Shown here: one piece after another, positions 1 through 10,565 of the stretch
Position numbering within the stretch: position 1 is the stretch's first letter
Layout of the letters: each line of letters starts with the position of its first letter
Assembly (NCBI RefSeq): GCF_035222375.1
Contig: NC_085891.1
Coordinates: 3,224,001-3,288,000, forward strand
Reading direction: 5' to 3'
DNA: 64,000 bases
DNA from: Podospora pseudocomata
Taxonomy: Eukaryota > Ascomycota > Sordariomycetes > Sordariales > Podosporaceae
Made by a program: the position numbers and the translations under genes
Notes under the pieces: model-generated
The model's database searches: none
Seen by the model: only the letters and a program-made list of their open reading frames with translations
What the model was told of the DNA's origin: nothing

Positions 1-2
1 GG

Positions 3-1491
3 GTAAAGATTCAACGGGTCATGCTTTTATCTTCAACCTTAGACTTCTTCCGCCAGGGACTGCCGATCAGTGAGCTTCCTCGAACATTTCAGGATCTGAT
101 TGTGCTTGCCCGGGCATTCGGCGTTCGTTACATGTGGATCGATGCCCTCTGCATCATCCAGGACTCTACTGAAGACTGGGAGCACGAAGGTGCCGCCATG
201 TGGAAGGTTTACGCGAATTCGCTTTGCACAATTGCAGCTACCGCCTCTACAAGTCCAGAAGATGGCTTGTTTCGGAAGAGAGACCCCGTACCATTCACTC
301 GACAGATCAAGGCTCCTAGCGGACATCCATGTCGCGACAATCATGATTATCATGTTTTCGATCCAGGCTTCGCAGAAAGGTGTATTTCCAGTGGGCCATT
401 ACAGTCAAGAGGCTGGGCATTCCAGGAGCGAATCATGTCGCCACGGGTTCTTCATTTTGCAGACAGCCAGATGTTGTGGGAATGTCGCAAAGAGACCCAG
501 TGCGAAGCAGCTCCTTTCTATACGACTCTTCTGTCCCAGAAGAGCACAAAAGGGTCAATCCAATATCAAGGAATGAGGAACAGACTGGAAGTGACTGCGG
601 ACCACGACGCGGAATCGTCTGCCTCCTTATCTTCGTCGACGCCTGCGGTAAACCATGTTGGGAAAGAATATGATGTGTTTCTGGATGGTTGGAAATCAGT
701 TGTCGCGATCTACTCAAACTGTAGCTTGACCTATGACGAGGACAAGCTACCTGCTTTGGCGGGCCTAGCCAAGGCATTTCTACGAGACAAACCAGCTCGC
801 ACGTATCTTGCAGGCATGTGGAGAGAGAATCTTGAAGGGCAGTTAGGCTGGAAGGTGAACACTCCGGGAAACAGACTCTCCACTCCTTACCGCGCACCTT
901 CGTGGTCCTGTGACCAGTGCTATTGAACCGTCCTTATATTATAAGCTGGAGAAGCTCGGCCACTGTTTCCATACCATCCCGAGGATTGAAAGCGTTAGCT
1001 GTGTAACTAAAGGACCACAGTATTTCGGAAGGGTCTTTAGAGCACACCTTGAGGTCTCCGGTTACCTGGTTTTCCCAATTGTTCATAGTATTGACGGTGA
1101 AAAGGAACCCCAGACCTGCCAGTTGCGGATTGAACACACGTTTATGTCTGCGTGCCTGTGCTGGGATACTGTGGATGTCCGTGCTAGTGTCGGGTTCACA
1201 ATTACATGTCTACCCCTTGGTATAGAGTATGATACTCGTACTCTGACTTGTATTATACTGGAGCAGGTTGGGGGGAATTCACCCATCAAGTATCAGCGAG
1301 TTGGTTTATTGAAGGTTACTTTCGGTCATGATCGCAGTGACCAGCTTTGGAGGTTCGGAATAGAAAAGGGGATAAAAGAAAATCAGTCTGTTGCCAAGTA
1401 TAACAAGGAGTTTTCTGTCATACATATTGTAGGAAAGAATTCGAGCGGACATTTAGCAGAATGCCAGGTGATGGACAAAGGGATAGAATGA
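3..1491 (+). pseudogene. HET-domain protein gene, 5' end outside the window, looks broken
   Basis: The frame is open from the left edge, so the first part of the HET (heterokaryon incompatibility) domain lies outside the window. The visible part carries HET hallmarks: LPRTFQDLI, then RYMWIDALCIIQDS, then WxxEGAAMWKVYANSLCTIAATAS and DGLFRKRDP, then GPLQSRGWAFQERIMSPRVLHF, and later RAPSWS. The C-terminal portion, with a GPQYFGRVFRAHLEVSG segment typical of the tail of these proteins, continues in a different frame from about 910, so the gene appears to carry about one break. HET proteins trigger regulated cell death after non-self recognition in fungi, and this one probably no longer makes a full product. 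It converges on the DUF7702-like gene with only about 50 bp between them. An unrecognised intron is a less likely explanation, because no convincing splice pair is visible at the junction. Confidence 0.8.
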
Positions 1492-1539
1492 AATTAATAC
1501 ACATAGCCCGACAAATATATCCATCGTGACCTCTTCCCA

Positions 1540-2347
1540 TCAATAACCCTCAAACTTTCCTTCTCTCCACCTCCCAACCGGCACAGCACTCGGCTGCCTG
1601 TTTAACGTCAATCCAGCGCCCTCCAATATCAACACAACCATCATCTCCATAATCACTCCCATCCCGAGAAAATACCACACAAAACTCCCCACCCCGCCAT
1701 AACTCTTGAGCCTCGGATCTGTCCCAAATGTAGCCAACCCTGAGAACACGATCCTGACAATCATAAACGGCGACGCCAGCCCAACTCCAAACAACAACCT
1801 CTTCTCCCCTGGCTCCACCGCCCGTATCTCTACCATCGTCACCAACGTCCCCAAAACTACAAACCCCAACCCAGCCTGGCTCTCATTCGGCACAGTCACC
1901 ACCTCCGCCTGCTGTCCCGTCGTCCCACTAACCGCATCCCCAATCTCACCACTCATCATACTCTGCCCTACAATCGAAAGTATCAACCCTATCAACATCA
2001 CCGCTTGCGCAAGTCTCTGGTGGCGTGGGCTGATGAACGTCTGGGTTCCTTGTTGTCGGATACCCAGGAGGACTCGGCCTAAAAGGTTGGAGAGGCAGAT
2101 GACGAGGGTGGAGACGCCGATGGAGTACATTACTTGAGAGGCGACGATGAGGTTGGGGTTGGAGGGAAAGGCGATGGTGGCTCGGTTGAGGGAGGAGCCG
2201 ACGATGCGGGCGGTGAAGATTATGAGGTAGAACCAGCCGGGTTTTTGCGGAAGCCATGGCGGGTGGAGAGGAGGATGGCGATGAGGAGGGCGGGGGTGTA
2301 GATTGCTAGCTCGACGATGGAGATGCTGTTGAGGGGTGGAGGGCCAT
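1540..2347 (-). CDS. DUF7702-like multi-pass membrane protein, frame disturbed near the 5' end
   Basis: The continuous part (1540-2130) encodes several hydrophobic segments: a stretch around LVICLSNLLGRVLL, then AVMLIGLILSIVG, then a loop with SQAGLGFVVLGTLV, and a last helix GVIMEMMVVLILEGAG. This order and the upstream text ISIVELAIYTPALLIAILL followed by RHGF match the fungal DUF7702 family as I remember it; its function is unknown. The 5' part reads in other frames. One change lies near 2235-2245, where the RHGFRKN part must shift to reach GWFYLIIFTARIVG. Another lies between the candidate ATG at 2347-2345 and ISIVEL near 2320. The first could be a base lost from the C run near 2240 or an assembly error. 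The second could be a first intron with acceptor CAACAG near 2325. The coding strand is C-rich at the 5' end and G-rich at the 3' end. Confidence 0.6.
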
Positions 2348-3162
2348 TTTGAAGTAATTATTTACATTTAGGTACAACTGAGGGAGGACAAGAATACAGA
2401 GGGAGGTCATTCCGGACTAGGAATGTGCTGAGGGGCTCACAGTCAGATGTTGTACTCTCAGTCATGGGTATACGTACTGGATCGTTTGGTTCAAGAATGA
2501 AGTTTTTTCTTGATAATTAGAAGACGAGCATGAAGCTGAGGATACAAATTCCTTTGATTGTCTCTTGGCAGGACATTTCAACCAAGCTCATGTCAGCTCT
2601 TGACCACTAGGCTGGGCCGGAGCTCCCAAACCGTCCTTGTTCCAACCGTGGGCTGAAGACTGAAAGCTGACATAAACGGACCATTATGGGCCTTAACAGC
2701 CGATTCAGCCTCATGAAGGCGCTTGCGTCTGGCGTGTTTGTCTTGTTGCCCCACACGTCTCATTGGTTGTCGCTCACCAACGCCGCTCAGGTGGTTTGAA
2801 ACTGATCTATCGAGGGAAGCCGTTCTCTCCAGCTCAAGGCGAGTAAGCTAAGGGCTGTCACAAACTGCGTCATATTCAACAAAATTCATGTCGCTTTCAT
2901 CTTCGAGCCGATGGTGTCAGGTACTCAGGGAGTGGATTTTATGTAAACAGATGTTGAACTGGATGGAAGAAGGCTGGCCATCAAGGTTCACCCTTATCAT
3001 CACAAACAACCCTAACCCACCATGTTTTCCTCATCGATGGGTACCATCAAATGGGCCCCACACAGCTCTGCCCCTCCAGGTTTTCAAGGTTCTCATTTCT
3101 CACCACCACCACCACCACCACGACGCGCGCGACCCAGTTTGTCTTTATAAACCATTGCAAAC
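2348..3162. other. Divergent spacer between the DUF7702-like gene and KTI12
   Basis: No gene is visible. It should hold both promoters. A (CAC)n run lies at about 3103-3120, and a TATAAA-like sequence lies at 3145-3150, just before the KTI12 start at 3163. The frame upstream of KTI12 stays open from 2888, but this is chance: the true start follows the intron described for KTI12. Confidence 0.6.
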
Positions 3163-4198
3163 ATGCCTGTATGCCCCCCCTCCCCTTACAATACATTACC
3201 AATTAGACCACCTAACCAACTCTTACCAGCTAATAATCCTCACCGGCCTCCCCACCTCAGGCAAATCCCACCGAGCCGCCCAGCTACAAACCTACCTCGC
3301 CGAGCGCATCGCCTCCTCCAACCCCCCATCCCCCTACCGCCTCCACCTCATCTCAGACGAAACCCAGTCCGTCTCCCGCACTGTCTACGACCTCGACCCC
3401 TCCTCCCTCCCCGCCCACGTCCGCAGCGCAAACGCCTCCGAAAAGGACGCCCGCGCCTCCATCTACGCCGCCGTCAAGCGAGTCCTATCCCCAAAAGATA
3501 TCGTCATCCTCGATGGCATGAATTACATCAAGGGGTGGCGGTATCAGCTCCATTGTGAAGCAAAAAACCTCGCTACACCGTCGGTGATATTACAGATAGG
3601 ATGCCCTGTCGACAAGGCGAGGGAGATTAATGAGGAGAGGTTACGGACTGAGGGTGGGTTGGAAGGTTACTCAACTGGGAACTGGGACAATCTGGTATTT
3701 CGGTATGAGGAGCCGAATCCCATGACGAGGTGGGACTCGCCGTTGTTTACGGTTATTTGGGATGATGATGAGGAGCAGGCGAGGAGGGTGTACGAGCAGA
3801 TATGGGATAGTGTTGCTGGGGAGGGGGCCAAGAAGAAGGTTATACCCAATAAGAGTACCGTGCAGAGGGATAAGGATCCCGGGGGGGATTATTTGTATGT
3901 GTTGGAGAAGGAGACGCAGGATATTGTGAAGAGGATATTGGAGAAGCAAAATGAGGCGGGGGAGGGGGGGACGGTGAGGTTGCCGAAGGTGAAGGGGGGG
4001 GATGATGGGGGGGAGGAGTTGGTGTTGGAGTTGCCCGGGAGGAAGCTGGGGATGGTGCAGTTGCTGAGGTATAGGAGGGCGTTTGTGGGGTTGAATAGGG
4101 GTGGGATTGGACTGGAGGGGGTCGGGAAGTTGGCGGCGGGGAGGTTGAGGGAGAGTTTTGTGGGGTATCTGAATGATGCTTTTGAGAAGGATGGGTGA
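3163..4198 (+). CDS. KTI12: KTI12, Elongator-associated P-loop ATPase/tRNA-binding factor
   Basis: Kti12 supports the Elongator complex, which modifies wobble uridines of tRNAs in the cytosol. The coding sequence is join(3163-3168, 3230-4198), 324 residues. The first exon is only ATG CCT. Intron 3169-3229 (61 bp) starts GTATGC, has a CTAACC branch site and ends CCAG. Splicing gives MPLIILTGLPTSGKS, the family's usual N-terminus, with the Walker A motif GLPTSGKS directly after it. Further Kti12 features are ISDE, a segment DIVILDGMNYIKGWRYQLHCEA, the region with GNWDNLVFRYEEPNPMTRWDSPLF, and a C-terminal part with QLLRYRRAFV. The length fits the family (about 300 residues). The coding strand switches from C-rich (to about 3560) to strongly G-rich. 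Confidence 0.93.
3169..3229 (+). other. KTI12 intron 1, behind a six-base first coding exon
   Basis: The donor is GTATGC, CTAACC lies about 16 bases before the end, and the acceptor is CCAG. Removing it joins ATG-CCT to CTA-ATA-ATC and produces the conserved MPLIILTG start. Without this intron the protein would begin with an unrelated low-complexity extension. Confidence 0.9.
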
Positions 4199-4989
4199 GG
4201 TGAGACGCGAGGTCATGGTGGTGTGTCGAGTTGACCTGCATGGCCGACAGTGTGTGTTTCGCCTGTTCAATCCGAAAATAAACGATCAAACAACCAGTTC
4301 GGTATTGCAGCCGCGCGCATAGCGATCGATCAAGACGAAGGGTTGTGATGGGACCTGGAGACCTGCTTTGTCCACAGTACAAGTTTCTTTCACCGAGCTT
4401 TCTGAAGGCTTTTGGCCCCCTCCATATTCAACCTTTGACCACAGTATGAGCATTATCCAGATTTGCTGTCCCGACAGTCTGGTACTAGCCGCCGTCGACA
4501 CGCATCAAACACTGGATGGTGCCATGGAGGTGGGACTAGTACCCATCTGGGCGGTTGTTGGTTTTACTTCCCGGGCTCTGATTGGCTGAATCCATTCACG
4601 ACATCTCCATTTACTGTGTTACCTCTCCTGTTATCATGTCTCAACATGGCCGATGGGCAAGCGCGGTCATATTCAATGAGATTATTTTTGGAGTTGAGTC
4701 CACAGTCAGGTGGTGGGCCACAGGCAGGGAGGTCGATGTAGTGGTGATCAGGCTGGGGGTTGGGTAGAGTCGGCCACCACTCGCTTGATGAGCTGTCCAA
4801 GTAAGCAAGGAGACGAAAAGTATACAAACCACGTTGTTTGCCGCGCTATGGAGTCATCATCATCATCAGCACCATCTTCTCTTATCTCTTTCCTACCTAA
4901 CTTATCAATAATAGGTAACTCGAGCATACTGTGTATGCCCTCTCTGTCATAATCACCAACATAATATCTCTTTTCAGAAGAACCTAAAC
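4199..4989 (+). other. Spacer and probable promoter/5' leader of the gasdermin gene
   Basis: No coding sequence is recognised. Just before the start codon there is a plausible 5'-UTR intron: donor GTAACT at 4915 and a pyrimidine-rich acceptor CTCTTTTCAG ending at 4977. A CCAAT-type element in reverse (ATTGG) lies near 4580. No protease or NLR-like gene, the usual neighbours of fungal gasdermins, is found here. Confidence 0.4.
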
Positions 4990-5826
4990 ATGCCCACCAA
5001 AACCTCCCAACACGCCTTCGCCGGCTCGGAACGCTGGGTCGTCCCCCGCTACTCCTCCAAACCAGGCACCCTCATCCGACTCGGGTCTGTCCTCACCGAC
5101 CCAGAAGACTTGGAATCCTCCCTCAACCTCGACAGCATCCCCCCCATCCCCCCCAACCTCCTCCGCGACGCCACCCCAGAGGTGCGAATGTCTGTCCAGA
5201 CTGAGCTCAGCAAGTCAGACTCCACCCTTGCCAAAGCCGCCCCGGCATTGGAGGGCATCCTCACCCTCGGCGGCGGGGTGGAAGCCTCCCGCTCCCAGGG
5301 GGTGAGCTCGTCTCTTAACATCTCGGGAACTGTCAAGGCGACTGTTTTTCGGGCGGATAAATCTTACATGGATGTGCTGCTTAAGGATAAAAATGTGATT
5401 TCTTATGCGAAGAGGGGGTTGGGAAAGCCGATGTTTGTTGTTGTTGGGGTGGCTACTGCTGGGAGGGTGGAGATGAAAGAGACGAGGCATGCGACGAGGA
5501 AGGCTGGGGTGAGTGGGAAGGTGGGGGTGGAGGTGATTGGGGAGGTGGAGGTAGGGTTGGAGAGGGAGAGGAGCGATAAGAGTTGTAATGAGGTGAGGGG
5601 GGAGGGCGGGTTGGATTTTGCTTATAGGGTGAGGGAGTTTGGTTACTCGAGGGTGAGGGGGACGGTGAAGGATAAGGGGGATTGGACGGGGAAGGTCCTC
5701 TTCGCTGGGGGAAAGGGGCCGGTGGTGGAGAAGGGGGGTGAGGTGGTGCCGGTGTTTAAGGAGTTTAAGGAGGGCGAGGTTAAACTGAGGGCGACGGGGA
5801 GTTTTGATGTTGCCGCCAAGGCGTGA
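4990..5826 (+). CDS. het-Q1: Fungal gasdermin-like pore-forming protein, HET-Q1/RCD-1 family
   Basis: Gasdermins form membrane pores that kill the cell; in fungi they act in allorecognition. This intronless 278-residue protein shows the gasdermin N-terminal layout. A first strand region contains [42 protein letters not shown] segment parallels the vertebrate part in which a central beta-strand is followed by SxxLxV text. A strand [19 protein letters not shown] parallels mammalian [27 protein letters not shown] parallels LAFRVRQL. The last 40 residues are a short charged tail, far shorter than mammalian inhibitory domains. From memory, Podospora HET-Q1 is also 278 residues and is cut near Phe238 by the subtilisin-like protease HET-Q2; residue 238 here is Phe, in [10 protein letters not shown]12 lies upstream on the same strand and the MFS gene converges from the right. 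The reading frame looks whole. Family assignment is strong; orthology to het-Q1 rests on length, Phe238 and recall. Confidence 0.8.
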   Translation: MPTKTSQHAFAGSERWVVPRYSSKPGTLIRLGSVLTDPEDLESSLNLDSIPPIPPNLLRDATPEVRMSVQTELSKSDSTLAKAAPALEGILTLGGGVEASRSQGVSSSLNISGTVKATVFRADKSYMDVLLKDKNVISYAKRGLGKPMFVVVGVATAGRVEMKETRHATRKAGVSGKVGVEVIGEVEVGLERERSDKSCNEVRGEGGLDFAYRVREFGYSRVRGTVKDKGDWTGKVLFAGGKGPVVEKGGEVVPVFKEFKEGEVKLRATGSFDVAAKA

Positions 5827-5859
5827 GGAAGGTTATAATCGATGTGTGATGATAGTGGT

Positions 5860-5891
5860 GACGGGTTGGATGACGGGTTGGATGACGGGCT
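5860..5891. repeat. Short tandem repeat of about 12 bp
   Basis: A GACGGGTTGGAT unit occurs about two and a half times between the gasdermin stop and the end of the MFS gene. It may lie in one or both 3' untranslated regions. No function is apparent. Confidence 0.6.
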
Positions 5892-6112
5892 TAATTTCTT
5901 GTGCTTTGAGGAGTACAATGTTTTGGATATGTAGCTGGAATACATGATGGTTCGAATTACAATCACTGGAGGATTCTGTCAACCAAGAGTCTAAGTTGAT
6001 GTTCGGTAAATTCTTCAAAGTAATCAGCGCCTTGGAATTCATCCCATCTACCTCCTTTTACATTCATTTGTTCATTACATAACAGCTACCATCCCGATTT
6101 CCATTGTGAAAA

Positions 6113-7922
6113 TTAAAGCATATACTTGAAATCGGGGTTCAGATCCTATCCATGATTGTCAGTATACCGTCTCGTCGATCAACGGTGTTTACGAAAGAAA
6201 CTCACCCCAAGCTCCGCCTTTTCCTGCTCCGTCATGCCCTCAGGGAGAGTCTGGTTCGCCTTCTTCCTGTTTTCAGCCATGATGGATACCGCATAAATGA
6301 TACACGACAGAGCGCTCAGGCAGATGAAGGACACGCAGATGATGTACCCCTTTCTGAAGTCGCCTCCAACAAACGAGTATGTAGCGATGATGCCGCCAAT
6401 GTTGCCGAAACCTATCCCATGTTCAGTCTCTTGTTTCCAAATGCAATATCCCAGGAAAACTCACCAATCTGCCACGCACTCCCCACAGCCCTCCGGTGAT
6501 GCCCACCCAAGTTCATATTAAACCAACAAACCTGAATCGGCATCGCCGAGTACATGCCCATGCAAATCAGCACCAAAGCCGCATACTGCACCGGCAAATT
6601 ATCGTGCACATTCAGCAGAATCGCAAACCCGCTGATCGAGATACAGATCGGGAGAACCGTGAACAAGAACCTGTGCTTCAGCCAGTCTGACGCCGTGGCG
6701 ATGACCATGGCGAAGACAAACGCCACTGCCCAGGGAGGCACAGAGTGAAGCTGGGTCTGGATCTTGTCGTAGCCGTAACTCTGGACAATGGTGGGACTGA
6801 AGTATGCGTACGAGTAGGCGGGGACAATAATGCCAAAGTACATGAAGCCGCCGAGCCAGACCTTGTAGTCGGACATGACCTTGCCGACGTCCTTGAGGGT
6901 GATGCTGCGCTCGGCGGCGGAGTGGCCTTGGTCAGCGTGGAGACGGGCTTTGATGTAGTCTCTTTCGTCGTCGCGGAGCCATTTCTGTTAGTATTGTTAG
7001 CTTCCTTTTCCCATCATTTGGATATTTTTGTTCCGGTGGTTGAAGATTTTCAACCAAAACCCCCTTTCGCGCCCCCCCACCTAAACAACGGGAAAAAAGA
7101 GATCACGTACCGCCTCCTCGACAAATCCAGGAAAAGTAAACAAAAAGATCGCCCCAATCACCACCGTCGCCGCCCCCTCAATCAAGAAAATCCACCTCCA
7201 CCCCCTATACCCCCTCATATAATCCATACTCCCCAACCCGCTCGCCAACAGCCCCCCGAACGCCCCGGCCAAACTCGTACTCGAGAAAAACAAACTAAAC
7301 CTCTTTTGTGCCTCCTCTCGTCTGTACCACATCCCCAGCAGGTAAAAACACCCAGGAAACATGCCGCACTCGAACAACCCCAGCAAGAATCTCGTTGTCA
7401 AAATCCCGGCGTAGTTCTGCACAAGGCCTTGCATCATGGTGATGAACCCGAAGCCGATACAGCACCCGCTGAGCCATATCCTCGGTGAGATTTTCTTCAG
7501 GAGTATATTGGAGGGGATTTCAAAGAGGATGTAAGGGACGAAGAAGATTGTGAGTGCGGTGTTGAATTGTGTTCCTGAAAGGCCCAGGTCGGTTTCGAGG
7601 CCGAAGGCGCGGGCGTTGGCGATGTTGACGCGGTCGAGGAAGGCCATGAGGTAGAGGATGATGACGAAGGGGACGAGGTGGAGGTCGATTTTGGTTGTCA
7701 GCCTGCGGGGGGTGGTGTGAGAGGGACAGATGACGGGGGCGGGAGCGGTGGGGGTGATGCCTAGAGAGGAGGAGGAGGAGGAGCCGGTGTGGTGACGGTG
7801 AGCGGCCTTTTCTTCATCTTGGTGTGGTGGCCCTGGTGGAGGGACTGACGAGGTGTTAGTGAGGTTATCGTGAGGAACACGGTGGGTGAGAGGTAAGTGT
7901 CACCTTGAGGTTGAGACGCCAT
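6113..7922 (-). CDS. MFS transporter, anion:cation symporter (allantoate/nicotinate permease-like) family
   Basis: Plasma-membrane transporter of the Dal5/Tna1 type. I read five exons: complement(join(6113-6145, 6206-6411, 6465-6984, 7111-7844, 7904-7922)), 503 residues. Donors GTGACA, GTACGT, GTGAGT and GTGAGT and matching acceptors keep the frame throughout. The cytosolic N-terminus has a run of serines and is followed by KIDLHLVPFVIILYLMAFLDRVNIANA, the family signature of TM1 with the DRVNIANA loop. Further signature text is GTQFNTALTIFFVPYILFEIPSN, RFLLGLFECGMFPGCFYLLGMWY, FGGLLASGL, GWRWIFLIEG and, in the second half, MPIQVCWFNMNLGGHHRRAVGSAWQIGFGNIGGIIATYSF. The tail ends in LNPDFKYML. 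Twelve transmembrane segments are expected. The substrate cannot be read from sequence; carboxylates or vitamins are typical. It converges with the gasdermin gene. Confidence 0.9.
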
Positions 7923-10342
7923 TTTGGACTTTATCGTCAATGACGATAGGATGAGCACCTCACAGTCGAGTCAAGCGGACTTGATTGAACAGACTAAGTC
8001 CTAAACTCCAACCGACGGCGAACCGTTGACTTGCACCGACCGAACAGAAACACAAAAAAGGTGACGCAAAAACCAAAACCATGCGAGCAAGCATTCTGTG
8101 CGAGGGTCACACACCCGACTTTATATACCACGCCGATCTCTCCTCCTCCTCCCAGTACCCGGTCACACACACACGCACACACACGCACATTCCCAAACCC
8201 ACAACGTTACTCTTAACCTTTTCCCTCCTCCTACCTTCGGCGGACTAACCCGAGGTCTTGTCGCCCCCCTTCCTTCCCTGTCAGTCAATGATCGACAGGC
8301 GCGCGTGCGAATCCAGAATCTGTCTTACACCCGCAACAAACTCCATTTCCCCGGATATTCTTGTTGAACTCCAAACTGCCGCAGGGAAAAGTAAGCTCAC
8401 TTACATCATCCACCTTCCTGTTTCGTCAACGCTTTGGGCATGACACATGTGCGGTCTCGCAGCAGCACTTCCTAATATTGACACTGAAAGTGGATATTAT
8501 CTGACTTGTCTGTTGGGTATTCTTTTCCATGTCCCCTGGAGAGAGATCTAGATTACGTCTTCATGATCTTCCCTTTCTTGTGCCCCCCCCAATCACCACG
8601 TGATTAGCTCCCGTAGATAACCATCTCGATCCTAACGATGAAACTCATCAGCTCACCTGACCAACTTTGCTCGAGATAAATACTCAATGCATCTATATAC
8701 CCAAAACAGCATCTTTATACACAACCTTCATCCAACCAACCCCCCACACCTAGCTCCACCAAATATAACCCACATAGATATCAAATAGCCTCCCCAATTC
8801 TACTCTTCTAATGCTAACTCTATTCAAACAGCCCTACAGACCATCAAGTCCGGCCCATTTCTTAGTCTCCTCACTAGTTTGGCCGTTCTCGGTCTGGGCT
8901 TCACGGACATAACAATTCCGGCATTTTTTGCTCACCGGCGGTCAACATCGCCGAGCATCGGACGTTGTGGAGAGAGGTTGAAGTGTCACGGGATTCGGCC
9001 GGCAGCCGACCTAGCGGCAAGGAAGGTTTTTGCCATGTGCTCTTGTTCAGTAGAAAAGGTGGCTAGCATCGGTGAGCAACGCGGATCAGTTCCGTCCATA
9101 TCTGACCGGCGTACTCCGGGTTTTTTTGTCCAAATAAATATATATAAAATATATAAAAAAATCCCCCCCAAAAATCGCTGTTTTTCTCGCCTCCAAAAAC
9201 CTCCAACCACTAAACCATGATGGTGTAATGTAACTGCCAAAAAGCTGGGGGGCAAGAGAATCCGATTGTTCAGCACAGCAGGTGTGTACCCCGTAAGCCC
9301 ATTGCAGAACACTCTCCCCTCACGGTGATACCGAACTGTTGATTACTGAGCCAACAATAAATAAATAAACGGTTACCTTCATTTCTTCGACATATACGCA
9401 GCTTGTCCAACTGCCATCTCATCAAAAAACAACATCAAGAGTCAAAGCAAAGCTTTCCGTGGCTTGTTCCCACTTTCCTTCAGCAATGCAGGGTTCCCCG
9501 CCCTCCGCCCCTCCCCATTTTCTGACAGGCTCGTTTTTAAGCCCGTTCCAACTGCGGGGAAAAGAACACTGTCCCCAAAATGCCAAGACGTCATCAGTGT
9601 TTGTTTCCCCTCACTTTTATAAACCAGCCGTTGAAGCTCTCATCACAGATCAAGAAGAAAAAAGTGTTGATATGGGAATCCATTTGTATTTTACACGTCC
9701 CCTGCCATTCCCTACAGAGCAACTCTCTCATTTGCTGGCATTGTCCATTGCTACACACACACACACACACATACACTCACTCCCTCTCCCCACCCACCCA
9801 GTTTTATACCTCCTCCCCTCCCCAACCCCCTTTTAACCCCCCTCTCATAAAATGAAAAAGACAATTCATCCATTATCATGTTCTTTCACCATGATGACAA
9901 CAACAACAACAACAACAACAATAACAAGAAAAAAGATTCGTAAAATATAATCATAAACCTCTTGAAAGAGAGAAAAAAAACCATGTTCAAAAGGGGTGTG
10001 TCTGTGTGTTGTCGTGTGTGTAAAATAAAAATAAAAAAGGGTAAATAACAACAACAACAACAACAACAACACCAAACAATCGTAATAAGCCAACACACTC
10101 CTGGGTATCCTGGATCGCAAAACCGTTGCCGCACCAAGACACCTCGCTATCTTCCCACCCCCCACCCCCCAATCCCCATCCCCATCCCCGTCAACGAATC
10201 CTTCCCCCCACCACACAACATACAGCTCCACCAAATCCACCACCAAAAGCCAACTGTTTATACCACACACACCCCCCGTTCTTCCAAAACTTTGTATATA
10301 AAACCACCGTCCAATTTTCCCTCTTTACACCACAAATACACA

Positions 10343-10377
<35 letters not shown>

Positions 10378-10565
10378 GAAGTTGTAATAAACAAACAAGA
10401 AACCCACCCGGACAGAAACCCAATTCATAAACAATCGTTTGCCGTCATCATCAGAAATGAACCCCATCCCGACCAACTAGGTAAGCCGTAACCGAGCCCG
10501 TTTGTGTGTGGAGTTGCGCAGATCTCCCGTACCCTTCTTCTCCACCCTTTCTTTAATCATTGTTG
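7923..10565. other. Gene-free spacer rich in microsatellites between the MFS and RhoGAP genes
   Basis: No supported gene lies here. The MFS promoter is at the left end and the RhoGAP 3' region at the right. Simple repeats are (AC)n at about 9753-9770 and 10344-10364, (CAA)n at about 9897-9921 and (ACA)n at about 10048-10070. CA and TG tracts also occur at about 8165-8190 and 9996-10020, with an A/T-rich patch at 9125-9170. Confidence 0.6.

Noticed and set aside
2888-3162. N-terminal extension of KTI12 in the same frame
   Set aside because: The spliced MPLIILTG start is the conserved one; the extension has no similarity to the family.
3840-4382. Proline-rich open frame opposite KTI12
   Set aside because: Shadow of the G-rich KTI12 3' half.
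5945-5970. GGTTCGAATT resembling a tRNA B box
   Set aside because: No matching A box, acceptor stem or terminator run around it.
1-8000. A subtilisin-like protease partner beside the gasdermin
   Set aside because: No Asp/His/Ser subtilase motifs are visible in any frame near the gasdermin gene.
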